From contig SKOF01000290.1 in the NCBI GenBank assembly GCA_007120155.1, positions 1-7,368 of the forward strand: a stretch of 7,368 nt of DNA. The letters run 5' to 3'. Both the position numbers and the translations under genes were made by a program. Below are positions 1 through 6,426 of this stretch, in pieces. Each line of letters opens with the position of its first letter. Position 1 is the stretch's first letter. The stretch comes from Thioalkalivibrio sp. (GTDB lineage: Bacteria; Pseudomonadota; Gammaproteobacteria; Ectothiorhodospirales; Ectothiorhodospiraceae). The notes under the pieces are model-generated. The model ran no database searches. It saw only the letters and a list, made by a program, of their open reading frames with translations, and was not told the DNA's origin.

Positions 1-247
1 TATCGATAAAGTTGAGCTGGTAGGTGCGGCCATCGCGCGCGCTGTAGTTCAGGGATACGCTCTGGGCCTTGATGGTGATGCCGCGCTCGCGCTCCAGGTC
101 CATGGAATCCAGCACCTGCTCGGACATCTCGCGTTCTTCCAGGCCGCCGCACACCTGGATAAAGCGGTCCGCCAGGGTGGATTTGCCGTGATCGATATGC
201 GCAATGATGGAGAAATTGCGGATATGCTTCTGTCGGGTCTCAGCCAT
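1..247 (-). CDS. lepA: Elongation factor 4 (LepA), N-terminal part, cut by the left window edge
   Basis: LepA/EF4 is a ribosome-binding translational GTPase that acts on stalled or mispositioned ribosomes. The 82 visible codons read as the start of the family: MAETRQKHIRNFSIIAHID, with the G1/P-loop AHIDHGKS at residues 16-23. Next come the conserved LDSMDLERERGITIKAQSV stretch (G2 region, T58) and YQLNFID, just where the G3 motif DTPGH should begin. The C-terminal domains lie outside the window. The ATG at 247-245 gives the normal short N-terminus before IRNFSII. It overlaps the stop of the upstream glutaredoxin-like gene by 8 bases (ATGGCTGA), and no strong ribosome binding site precedes it, so translational coupling is likely. 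lepA after the mucD protease gene is also the pseudomonad order. Identification is near certain. Confidence 0.97.
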   Translation of the reverse strand, partial: MAETRQKHIRNFSIIAHIDHGKSTLADRFIQVCGGLEEREMSEQVLDSMDLERERGITIKAQSVSLNYSARDGRTYQLNFID

Positions 248-482
248 CGATCAGGGCCTGTCGCAACTCGGCTTCATCCAGAAAATGGCAACAGAGGATC
301 TCGCCGTCCAGGGCCAGCACGGGCACATCGACGTCAAAGCGCGCACGCAGCTCGGGATCCGCGTCCACGTCCACGGTCTGCAGAGAGACATCACGCGGAA
401 GATCCAGGGCAGCCACCTGCGCGAGCATCTGCTCGCACAGGTGGCACCCCGTCCGGCTGTAGAGGGTCAGCGTCCGTGTCAT
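240..482 (-). CDS. Glutaredoxin-like thiol-disulfide protein (thioredoxin fold, 80 aa)
   Basis: This small cytoplasmic protein has no signal peptide and begins MTRTLTLYSRTGCHLCEQM. The beta-strand TLTLYSR leads into a CxxC active site, C13-H-L-C16, at the start of a helix. The cis-proline expected of the thioredoxin fold is P54 in DVPVLALDG. This layout and length fit the short glutaredoxin-like family often annotated DUF836, whose substrates are mostly unknown. An adjacent cysteine pair, C64-C65, near the C-terminus (ILCCHF) is unusual. The start ATG lies 4 bases after the degP stop, and the gene's stop overlaps the lepA start by 8 bases, so it is probably co-translated with both. It may reduce disulfides or respond to oxidative stress within the envelope-stress operon, but that role is inference. 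The fold assignment is firm; the physiological substrate cannot be read from the sequence. Confidence 0.88.
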   Translation of the reverse strand: MTRTLTLYSRTGCHLCEQMLAQVAALDLPRDVSLQTVDVDADPELRARFDVDVPVLALDGEILCCHFLDEAELRQALIDG

Positions 483-486
483 GCGG

Positions 487-1920
487 TCAATCCGGCAGCC
501 TCAGCGCCAGAAAGACCGGTCCCTGCCCCCGCTGCACCAGCACCGGCACGCGCACACCCCGGGGGAGTGCATCCACCAGTTCGGAGAAATGCTGCGGGGA
601 TTCGATCCGCTGGTTGTTGATCATGACCAGCACATCACCTCGCTGAATCCTGGCCTCGCGGGCCGGGCCTTCGGACACCTGCGCCACCACCACGCCGCCC
701 TCGTCGAGGTTGAGCGCGTCGCGGATCTCCTGGGGCACCGGTTCCAGTTCCATGCCCAGCAGACTGGCGGTATCGGGCCGCGCGGGGGGCTCGCTGGGCG
801 CACGGCTGGCCAGCTCGTCATCCGGCGGCAGTTCGGCGATGGTCACCTCCAGGGTGACCCGCTCGCCGCCACGCAGCACCTCCACCTCCGCGGGGGCACC
901 CACCCGGGTGCGGCCCACCAGCGGCGGCAGGGCGCTGGAGCGGGGCACATCCATGCCGTTGAAGGTCAGGATCACGTCACCCACCTGCAGGCCGGCCGCC
1001 TCGGCCGGGCTGTCGGGCAGGACGCGGGCCACCAGCGCACCGGTGGGGCGGGTCATGCCGAACGAGTCGGCCAGATCCCGGGTCACCTCCTGGATGAGCA
1101 CACCCAGCCAGCCCCGGCTCACATAGCCCTTGGTGCGGATCTGTTCCACCACTTCCATGGCCATTTCAATCGGGATGGCGAACGACAGGCCCATGAACCC
1201 GCCGGTACGGCTGTAGATCTGGGAGTTGATGCCCACCACCTCGCCATCCATGTTGAACAGCGGACCGCCGGAATTGCCCGGATTGATGGCCACGTCGGTC
1301 TGGATGAAGGGCACGTAGTTTTCCGAAGGCAGTGCGCGGCCCTTGGCGCTGACGATGCCGGCGGTGACCGAATGATCGAAGCCGAAGGGCGAGCCGATGG
1401 CCAGTACCCACTCGCCCACCTGCAGGGCATCGGAATCGCCCAGCTTAAGGGTGGGCAGCCCGTCCGCCTCGATCTTGAGCAGGGCCACGTCGCTCTTGGG
1501 ATCGGACCCCACCACTTCCGCGGCGAAGGTGCGCCGATCGCTGAGGCGCACCACGATCTCGTCAGCCTGGTGGACGACGTGATGATTGGTCACCACGTAG
1601 CCGTCTTCGGTGATGATGAATCCCGAGCCCAGGGAAGGCGTTTCAAAGGATTCGGGCATCTCGCCGCCCTCACCAAAGAAACGCCGCAGCAGGTCACCCA
1701 GGGGACCGTCCTCGGGCATGTCCGGGATGCGGAACTGATGACCCTCGCGGTCGCCCCGGGCCACGGTGCGCGTGGTACTGATGTTGACCACGGCCGGGCT
1801 GTTCTCCTGCACCAGGGGCACGAAATCGGGCAGGTTGCCGCGCCCGGCAGCGGGAAGCGCCAGCAACAGGCAGAGCACGAATGTAGTCAGGGAAAAGGTA
1901 CTGCGGCGAAAAACCATCAT
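487..1920 (-). CDS. degP: Periplasmic serine endoprotease/chaperone DegP-type (MucD), two PDZ domains
   Basis: This HtrA-family protease degrades and refolds misfolded periplasmic and outer-membrane proteins. The 477-residue product starts MMVFRRST, followed by a hydrophobic stretch and LPAAG, a Sec signal peptide of about 25 residues. The trypsin-like domain spans roughly residues 32-262. Its catalytic triad is H114 (TNHHVV), D144 (SDVALL) and S217 (GNSGGP). The first PDZ domain begins near RGWLGVLIQ (269) and runs to about 362. After a Pro-rich linker, the second (LLGMELEP) covers about 387-475. The LA loop (about 55-93) is short and lacks cysteines, so the protein resembles MucD/DegQ more than E. 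coli DegP. It is the fifth gene of the rpoE unit, as mucD is in Pseudomonas, and starts 46 bases after rseC. A second ATG follows the first directly. The ribosome binding site is poor. DegQ/MucD naming is equally valid. Confidence 0.96.
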   Translation of the reverse strand: MMVFRRSTFSLTTFVLCLLLALPAAGRGNLPDFVPLVQENSPAVVNISTTRTVARGDREGHQFRIPDMPEDGPLGDLLRRFFGEGGEMPESFETPSLGSGFIITEDGYVVTNHHVVHQADEIVVRLSDRRTFAAEVVGSDPKSDVALLKIEADGLPTLKLGDSDALQVGEWVLAIGSPFGFDHSVTAGIVSAKGRALPSENYVPFIQTDVAINPGNSGGPLFNMDGEVVGINSQIYSRTGGFMGLSFAIPIEMAMEVVEQIRTKGYVSRGWLGVLIQEVTRDLADSFGMTRPTGALVARVLPDSPAEAAGLQVGDVILTFNGMDVPRSSALPPLVGRTRVGAPAEVEVLRGGERVTLEVTIAELPPDDELASRAPSEPPARPDTASLLGMELEPVPQEIRDALNLDEGGVVVAQVSEGPAREARIQRGDVLVMINNQRIESPQHFSELVDALPRGVRVPVLVQRGQGPVFLALRLPD

Positions 1921-1941
1921 GAAAAACCAGCCAGGTGAACG

Positions 1942-1965
1942 AAAAAATCAGGCCCGATTATGACA
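1942..1965 (-). promoter_or_regulatory. Possible secondary promoter (extended -10) and weak stem-U run between rseC and degP
   Basis: On the minus strand just after the rseC stop, TGTCATAAT at 1965-1957 matches the extended -10 pattern TGnTATAAT with one mismatch. A transcript from it would have a leader of about 30 bases before the degP ATG. No good -35 box is seen 15-19 bases upstream. Overlapping it, AATC-GGGCCT-GATT followed by six T residues (1959-1942) forms a weak stem and U run that could act as an attenuator. The two readings conflict, and neither is proven. This is the only gap of more than 30 bases inside the operon. Confidence 0.3.
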
Positions 1966-1966
1966 A

Positions 1967-2440
1967 TCAGGGCGCGAAAACGCCATTGGCATGAGGCGCC
2001 TGGACACTCAGCCGGCGCAAAACCACCGGCTGGTAGCGGCGGTTGCCGCTCACCCGCCGGGCGAAAAACCGCACCCAGGCCAGTCCGGCCGCCAGTCCGC
2101 CCAGCCCTGCCAGGACCACCACCGGCTCGCCGGCCGCGGGCCACAGCGCGCCTGCCGCCACCGCGAAGGCCAGCATGCCGATCAGCGGCACCGTGTAGAT
2201 GGCCAGGGAGCCCCGCACCAGCGCCGATTCCTCGATACCGACCACGACTTCGTCCCCCAGGCGCACGCCCACGGGATCGATGGCGCGCACCCGGCTGCGG
2301 CGGTTGCCAAGCACCTTGGCCAGCACCGAGGTACCGCAACCCTTGCTGGCGGCGCAGGTGCCGCAGGTGGACTGGCGCAGCGTCTCCACCCAGGCGTGGC
2401 CATCACCCACGGAAATGACGCGGGCGCGCTCCTCGATCAC
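1967..2440 (-). CDS. rseC: RseC/MucC family inner-membrane protein
   Basis: RseC is an inner-membrane protein of the sigma-E operon. In E. coli it is linked to the SoxR-reducing system and thiamine synthesis; in Pseudomonas MucC has a modest effect on AlgU activity. The 157-residue product has a cytoplasmic N-terminal domain with the family's cysteine cluster C26-G-T-C29-x5-C35 (TCGTCAASKGC). The conserved GDEVVVGIEESAL stretch follows, then two transmembrane helices at about 78-98 and 106-126, and a basic C-terminal tail (RRYQPVVLRRL). The start is GTG at 2440, whose GTGA overlaps the rseB stop by 4 bases. GAGGGGG at 2446-2452 is a good ribosome binding site 5 bases ahead, which supports this start. 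The cysteine pattern resembles a metal or Fe-S site, but that is an inference. Family assignment is secure; its biochemical role remains loosely defined in any organism. Confidence 0.93.
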   Translation of the reverse strand: MIEERARVISVGDGHAWVETLRQSTCGTCAASKGCGTSVLAKVLGNRRSRVRAIDPVGVRLGDEVVVGIEESALVRGSLAIYTVPLIGMLAFAVAAGALWPAAGEPVVVLAGLGGLAAGLAWVRFFARRVSGNRRYQPVVLRRLSVQAPHANGVFAP

Positions 2441-3423
2441 CGTGCAGCCCCCTCGTAGGTCACCGAGTCGGCGATCATGCGCACCGTGGCGCCGGGCACC
2501 TCACCCACCACGGTCACCTGGTAGTCTCCCGAAGGCACTGCCATGGCATGGAGGGCCCCGGACTGGGTGACGCCCATGTAGAGATCATCCGGGCCCGGGG
2601 CCCGCGAAATGAAAACGGATACCGTGGCGAGCCCGTCGCTCAGCACCATGTGCTGCACCGGATTCTGGTTGGCGGCCATGGGCCGCTTGGTCACGGAGGT
2701 CAGATGAAATCCCGCCGGGATATCCCGCACAGTCCAGCCCGGGTCCGGGGGCAGTTCGCTGTGCCCCGGCTGGGCATCCACCCGGTAGGTGTTGAACCCC
2801 TCCCCCTTCATCACCGACTGGAAACGGTCATCGGCCACGTGCGCCGGGAACTGGATGCTGGTGAACATGAACTGCTCGATGGTGTTGCCCTCGTGATCCA
2901 CCATTTCGGACTTGAGCAGCATGCCTGACTCCTCGTTGATGCACAGGCGATGTGCATAACGCAGTTCGTCCTGCGGCTCGATCTGCACCGTGCGGCAGGG
3001 CAGGCCCGCGATCCGCTGTTCATCCTTGAGCGAGAAACGGTAGGGGGAGTCCGGTCCGAATCCGCGATCCGGTATGGCGGCGGGCAGACCGCCCAGGCGG
3101 CTGCGCCGCGGCTCGATGACCACGGAACGGCTTGCGGGCCAGATGCAGGTGAGGATGTTGTCGTCCCGGATCACCTCCCGGGGTTCCCCGGTCAGCGACA
3201 GCAGGCGCTCACGCTGGCCGCGCTCATCCCGCGTGTGGACGATCTGCATGGTTTCTGTTTTCTGGCCGTGGATGTAGACGAAGGTACCTTCGTAGCTCAG
3301 GCTCTCCACCGCCTGGATCATCCGCTGCAGGAGCAGGTCGGCCCTGTGATCCTCGGCCCATGCGACCGGTGAGCCCAGCAGCGAGCAGGCCAGTACGACG
3401 CGAAAAAGCCCGGGACCCGGCAT
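2437..3423 (-). CDS. rseB: Sigma-E regulatory protein RseB (MucB), periplasmic
   Basis: RseB binds the periplasmic part of RseA, shields it from DegS cleavage, and senses mislocalised lipoproteins or LPS. The chosen ATG at 3423 gives 328 residues, close to the family's usual 310-330. It places a Sec signal peptide at the N-terminus (MPGPGLFRVVLACSLLGSPVAWA, cleavage after A23). An upstream in-frame start at 3462 would add 13 residues, bury the signal peptide and overlap rseA by 38 bases, so it is rejected. The mature part starts with LLLQRMIQAVESLSYEGTFVYIHG, the hallmark of the lipoprotein-carrier-like N-terminal domain (about 24-215). A smaller C-terminal domain (about 225-325) includes GWTVRDIPAGFHL and HMVLSDGLATVSVFI. 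The ATG lies one base after the rseA stop and the stop overlaps rseC, so translational coupling is likely on both sides. No cysteine lipobox in a credible position is seen. Confidence 0.96.
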   Translation of the reverse strand: MPGPGLFRVVLACSLLGSPVAWAEDHRADLLLQRMIQAVESLSYEGTFVYIHGQKTETMQIVHTRDERGQRERLLSLTGEPREVIRDDNILTCIWPASRSVVIEPRRSRLGGLPAAIPDRGFGPDSPYRFSLKDEQRIAGLPCRTVQIEPQDELRYAHRLCINEESGMLLKSEMVDHEGNTIEQFMFTSIQFPAHVADDRFQSVMKGEGFNTYRVDAQPGHSELPPDPGWTVRDIPAGFHLTSVTKRPMAANQNPVQHMVLSDGLATVSVFISRAPGPDDLYMGVTQSGALHAMAVPSGDYQVTVVGEVPGATVRMIADSVTYEGAAR

Positions 3424-3424
3424 G

Positions 3425-4018
3425 CTATTCCGCCGGTGTCTCGTAGCCGACCACGCGCACATAGGGCATCAGCCCCCGGCCCGCGCCGTGCTCCGCGTGA
3501 TTGACGATGAAACTGTGTATGCGGGCATCCGATGCCTCAAGAGGCTCCAGGGCGGGCCGGCTGCGGGACGTGCTGCTGGCGGCGATCACCGGCCCCGCAT
3601 CGGCTGCCGGCGCGGCACGCTGAGCAGGGGGCGGAATGGTGTTTTCGGCTTCGGCCACGGCCGGGACCGCCGGATCCTCGCCTCCCGTCAGGTTCACCAC
3701 CCCCACCAGTACCGCGACCGCCACCGAGGCCGCCATGGCGACCCCTGCCACAGGCTTGACGAGGCGGCGTCCCACGGCGCCCGCGACGGGCACGGATTCC
3801 GCCTCGTCCGCGATCCGTGCCATGACAGCATCGGCAAACCCCGGTCTGGCCGCATGGTTCAGGCCTCCGCGAACCGCATCACCGATCAGGTGGTAGCGTT
3901 CCCACAAGGCCATGTCCTGTTTGTTGCGTGCCAGTTCATCCAGCAGACGACGCACCTCGAAGCCTTCGGCTTCGCTGTCCACGAGGGCTGAAAGCCGTTC
4001 GTTCTTCGTGACTGTCAT
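3425..4018 (-). CDS. rseA: Anti-sigma-E factor RseA (MucA)
   Basis: RseA spans the inner membrane once. Its cytoplasmic N-terminus sequesters RpoE; stress triggers DegS and then RseP cleavage, which frees the sigma factor. The 197-residue product begins MTVTKNERLSALVDSEAEGFEVRRLLDEL and continues with LWERYHLIGDAVRG (39-52), the classic anti-sigma N-terminal domain of MucA/RseA. A transmembrane helix covers about 88-110 (PVAGVAMAASVAVAVLVGVV). The periplasmic part is first Ala/Pro-rich and ends in NHAEHGAGRGLMPYVRVVGYE, a C-terminal block typical of MucA-type proteins. The gene starts 30 bases after rpoE, with a GAGAGAG ribosome binding site 7 bases before the ATG, and its TAG stop is one base from rseB. 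No truncation of the kind seen in mucoid mucA mutants is present. The DegS cut site cannot be placed by eye. Confidence 0.96.
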   Translation of the reverse strand: MTVTKNERLSALVDSEAEGFEVRRLLDELARNKQDMALWERYHLIGDAVRGGLNHAARPGFADAVMARIADEAESVPVAGAVGRRLVKPVAGVAMAASVAVAVLVGVVNLTGGEDPAVPAVAEAENTIPPPAQRAAPAADAGPVIAASSTSRSRPALEPLEASDARIHSFIVNHAEHGAGRGLMPYVRVVGYETPAE

Positions 4019-4048
4019 GGCGGTACTCTCTCTTACAACTCGAATGCG

Positions 4049-4624
4049 TCAGTCCAGGAGCGGCCGCAACGTGCGGTCGATGGCCTCCCGGGCTCGAAAG
4101 ATCCGGGATCGCACGGTACCGATAGGGCATCCCATGGTCTGTGCGATCTCTTCATAGCTCATGCCTTCCAATTCCCGAAGGGTGATGGCTGTCTTCAGAT
4201 CCTCGGGCAGCGACTCGATGGTTCGCTGCACCGCGGCCTGTATCTCTTCGGACAACAACTCCCCCTCGGGGGTTGCATATTCCTTGAGCGCGGATTCACC
4301 GCCCATCTGTTCCGCATCCTGGGCGTCCACCTCGTAGTCCGGCGTGCGCCGGCTCTGGGACACCAGGTGGTTCTTGGCCGTGTTGATGGCGATCCGGTAC
4401 AACCAGGTATAGAACGCGCTGTCACCACGGAAACTGGACAGGCCGCGGTAGGCCTTGATGAAGGCCTCCTGGGATACATCCTGGGCAGCGGAGGGATCAT
4501 AGACGTACCGCGAGACCAGATTGACAATCTTGTGCTGGTACTTGCGCACCAAGGCGTCGAATGCAGTCTTGTCTCCGGCCTGTACACGCTTGACCAGCTC
4601 CTCGTCGGTGACTTTCTGGCCCAT
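4049..4624 (-). CDS. rpoE: Extracytoplasmic-function sigma factor RpoE (AlgU)
   Basis: RpoE directs RNA polymerase to envelope-stress promoters. The ATG at 4624 gives 191 residues, identical to the length I recall for the E. coli protein. The protein starts MGQKVTDEELVKRVQAGDKTAFDALVRKYQ. The sigma-2 region (about 20-92) includes DVSQEAFIKAYRGLSSFRGDSAFYTWLYRIAINTAKN. A variable linker follows, then sigma-4 (about 130-186) with the helix-turn-helix YEEIAQTMGCPIGTVRSRIFRARE. The reading frame is open back to 4765, but those extra 47 residues have no family counterpart. A strong ribosome binding site, GGGGGGAG (4632-4639), stands 7 bases before the chosen ATG. It is the first gene of the minus-strand unit, and a sigma-E-type promoter lies just upstream, so positive autoregulation is expected. 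It diverges from nadB across 176 bases, as in E. coli. Identification is near certain. Confidence 0.97.
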   Translation of the reverse strand: MGQKVTDEELVKRVQAGDKTAFDALVRKYQHKIVNLVSRYVYDPSAAQDVSQEAFIKAYRGLSSFRGDSAFYTWLYRIAINTAKNHLVSQSRRTPDYEVDAQDAEQMGGESALKEYATPEGELLSEEIQAAVQRTIESLPEDLKTAITLRELEGMSYEEIAQTMGCPIGTVRSRIFRAREAIDRTLRPLLD

Positions 4625-4643
4625 TCGGGCACTCCCCCCTTCA

Positions 4644-4660
4644 GGGTACCTCCTGTACCC
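4644..4660 (-). promoter_or_regulatory. Leader hairpin with AGGAG in the loop, upstream of rpoE
   Basis: In the predicted rpoE leader RNA, GGGUAC and GUACCC form a perfect 6-base-pair stem around the loop AGGAG. The purine-rich loop resembles a ribosome binding site, but it lies 25 bases before the rpoE ATG. The likely working site is GGGGGGAG at 4632-4639. The stem could expose an extra ribosome standby site or a binding site for a regulatory protein. Function is inferred only from shape. Confidence 0.35.
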
Positions 4661-4668
4661 TACCTGCG

Positions 4669-4696
4669 ATTGACCCGCAAAGCTGCGGTAAGTTCT
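4669..4696 (-). promoter_or_regulatory. Predicted sigma-E (RpoE/AlgU) promoter of the rpoE operon
   Basis: Read on the minus strand, AGAACTT at 4696-4690 matches the -35 element GGAACTT except for the first base. After a 15-base spacer, GTCAAT at 4674-4669 fits the -10 element (GTCTAA/GTCAAA type). In the AlgU description this is GAACTT-N16-TCAAT. Transcription would start near 4663, leaving a leader of about 40 bases. The spacer contains a perfect inverted repeat, CCGCA-AAGC-TGCGG (4676-4689). Known rpoE/algU operons are autoregulated from such a promoter, which supports the call. Confidence 0.75.
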
Positions 4697-4800
4697 GGAA
4701 GAAACGCCCCGATTTTGCCGCCCCGTGCGCCGGGGCCCGTCTCGACCATGCTGCAAGCGACTCATCGGCAGCCAAAAACTGTGACAAAATAACCCAGACC

Positions 4801-6420
4801 ATGAACGCGTCTCAAGCCAAGTCTCAAGCCCACCACCATGACGTGCTGATCATCGGCAGCGGCGCAGCCGGTCTCGGGCTCGCCCTGCGCCTGGCACCCC
4901 ACCGGCGCGTGGCGGTGCTGAGCAAGGGCCCCATCACCGAAGGCAGCACCTTCTACGCCCAGGGCGGCGTATCCGCCGTGCTCGACGATCAGGACTCACT
5001 GGACGCCCATGTGCAGGACACCCTCTCCGCCGGGGCCGGCCTGTGCGTGGAAGAGGTGGTACGGCACACGGTGGAACAGGGTCCCGAGAGCATCCGCTGG
5101 CTCACGGAACTGGGCGTGCCCTTTACCCGGGAGACCCTCGCCGACGGCCGCACCCAGCTGCACCTGACCCGCGAAGGCGGCCACAGCCACCGGCGCGTGG
5201 TGCATGCGGCCGACGCCACCGGCAAGGCCATCGAGGACACCCTGGTGGGCCAGGCGCGGCGCGCCGACAATATCGACCTGTTCGAGCAGCACATCGCGGT
5301 GGATCTCATCACCACCGGCAAGCTGGGCATGCCCGGCCCCAACCGTTGTGTCGGCGCCTACGTACTGGACCGGGCCAACGGCGTGGAGATCTTCCAGGCG
5401 CCCTGCGTGGTGCTGGCCACGGGCGGCGCCAGCAAGGTCTACCTGTACTCCAGCAACCCGGACGGCGCCACCGGCGACGGCATCGCCATGGCCTGGCGCG
5501 CGGGCTGCCGGGTGGCCAACATGGAGTTCATGCAGTTCCACCCGACCTGCCTGTATCACCCGAAGGCCAAGTCGTTCCTGATCTCCGAGGCGGTGCGCGG
5601 CGAAGGGGGGAAACTACTGCTGCCGGACGGCACGCCCTTCATGCACCGCTTCGATCCCCGGGGCGAACTGGCGCCCCGGGATATCGTCGCCCGGGCTATC
5701 GACCACGAGATGAAGCGCCTGGGCGCCGAATGCGTCTACCTGGACATCACCCACAAGCCGGCCGAGTTCATCCGCGGCCACTTCCCCACCATCCACGAGC
5801 ACTGCCTGAGTTTCGGCTTCGACATGACCCGGGAGCCCCTGCCCGTGGTGCCCGCCGCCCACTACACCTGTGGCGGCATCGCCACGGATCTGCGTGCCCG
5901 CACCGATCTGGACGGCCTCTACGCCATCGGTGAGACCGCCTACACGGGCCTGCACGGCGCCAACCGCATGGCCAGCAACTCACTGCTCGAATGCCTGGTC
6001 TTCGCCCGGGCCGCCGGAGAGGACATCCTGGCCCGCGGACCCCTCGACAACGGGACGCTGGTGATCCCGCCCTGGGATGAGAGCCGCGTGACGGATTCCG
6101 ACGAGGAGGTGGTGGTCTCCCACAACTGGGACGAATTGCGCCGCTTCATGTGGGACTACGTGGGCATCGTGCGCACCACCAAGCGCCTGGAACGGGCCCG
6201 TCACCGGGTGGACCTGCTCATGGGGGAGATCCACGAGTACTACAGCAACTTCCGCGTCACCAACGACCTGCTGGAACTGCGCAACCTGGCCCTGGTGGCC
6301 GACATCATCATCCGCTGCGCCCTGTCACGGCAGGAAAGCCGCGGCCTGCACTACACCCTGGATTACCCCGAACCGGACCCGAAACTGGACGGCGTGCCGA
6401 CGATGGTGGCGCCGCCATAG
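4801..6420 (+). CDS. nadB: L-aspartate oxidase NadB
   Basis: NadB is the FAD enzyme that oxidises L-aspartate to iminoaspartate, the first step of de novo NAD synthesis, passing its product to quinolinate synthase NadA. The 539-residue product matches the family length. The FAD-binding GSGAAGL motif (G19-x-G21-x-x-G24) follows HDVLIIG, and STFYAQGGVSAV (49-60) is the typical second flavin contact. LTREGGHSHRR carries E125, QFHPT carries H247, GELAPRD carries R293 and PAAHYTCGG carries H354. These correspond by motif to the substrate-binding and catalytic residues of the succinate dehydrogenase/fumarate reductase superfamily. GLHGANRMASNSLLE (383-397) closes the FAD site, and the C-terminal helical domain ends SRGLHYTLDYP. 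The ATG is preceded by a weak ribosome binding site, yet any later start would damage the flavin fold. It diverges from rpoE and converges on orn. Certain identification. Confidence 0.98.
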   Translation: MNASQAKSQAHHHDVLIIGSGAAGLGLALRLAPHRRVAVLSKGPITEGSTFYAQGGVSAVLDDQDSLDAHVQDTLSAGAGLCVEEVVRHTVEQGPESIRWLTELGVPFTRETLADGRTQLHLTREGGHSHRRVVHAADATGKAIEDTLVGQARRADNIDLFEQHIAVDLITTGKLGMPGPNRCVGAYVLDRANGVEIFQAPCVVLATGGASKVYLYSSNPDGATGDGIAMAWRAGCRVANMEFMQFHPTCLYHPKAKSFLISEAVRGEGGKLLLPDGTPFMHRFDPRGELAPRDIVARAIDHEMKRLGAECVYLDITHKPAEFIRGHFPTIHEHCLSFGFDMTREPLPVVPAAHYTCGGIATDLRARTDLDGLYAIGETAYTGLHGANRMASNSLLECLVFARAAGEDILARGPLDNGTLVIPPWDESRVTDSDEEVVVSHNWDELRRFMWDYVGIVRTTKRLERARHRVDLLMGEIHEYYSNFRVTNDLLELRNLALVADIIIRCALSRQESRGLHYTLDYPEPDPKLDGVPTMVAPP

Positions 6421-6426
6421 GCCAAA

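Larger units (their letters stand above)
4625..4800. other. Divergent rpoE/nadB intergenic region
   Basis: Besides the sigma-E promoter and leader hairpin facing rpoE, this 176-base region holds a 6-base-pair inverted repeat, GCCCCG-TGCGC-CGGGGC, at 4720-4736 without a following T run. No convincing sigma-70 promoter for nadB is visible. CAAAAT at 4785-4790 is a poor -10 match with no -35 partner. A 14-codon plus-strand frame (4748-4792, MLQATHRQPKTVTK) ends 8 bases before the nadB ATG, but it has no ribosome binding site. Confidence 0.6.

Noticed and set aside
481..1938. 485-residue plus-strand open frame opposite degP
   Set aside because: It is a mirror of degP in GC-rich DNA: His- and Gly-rich with no recognisable domain, while the minus-strand product has a complete protease triad and two PDZ domains.
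3382..3396. Lipobox-like VLAC in the RseB signal peptide (C13)
   Set aside because: Only four hydrophobic residues separate it from the charged arginine, too short for a lipoprotein signal; cleavage after AWA (residue 23) is a better fit.
3424..3462. Upstream rseB start at 3462
   Set aside because: It would place 13 polar residues before the signal peptide and overlap rseA by 38 bases; the ATG at 3423 gives a normal exported protein.
4625..4765. Extended rpoE start adding 47 residues
   Set aside because: The extension covers the sigma-E promoter and leader, has no family counterpart, and the ATG at 4624 has a strong ribosome binding site and gives the standard 191 residues.
4989..5559. Long minus-strand frames opposite nadB
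   Set aside because: They are shadows of nadB with no domains, no ribosome binding site and skewed composition.
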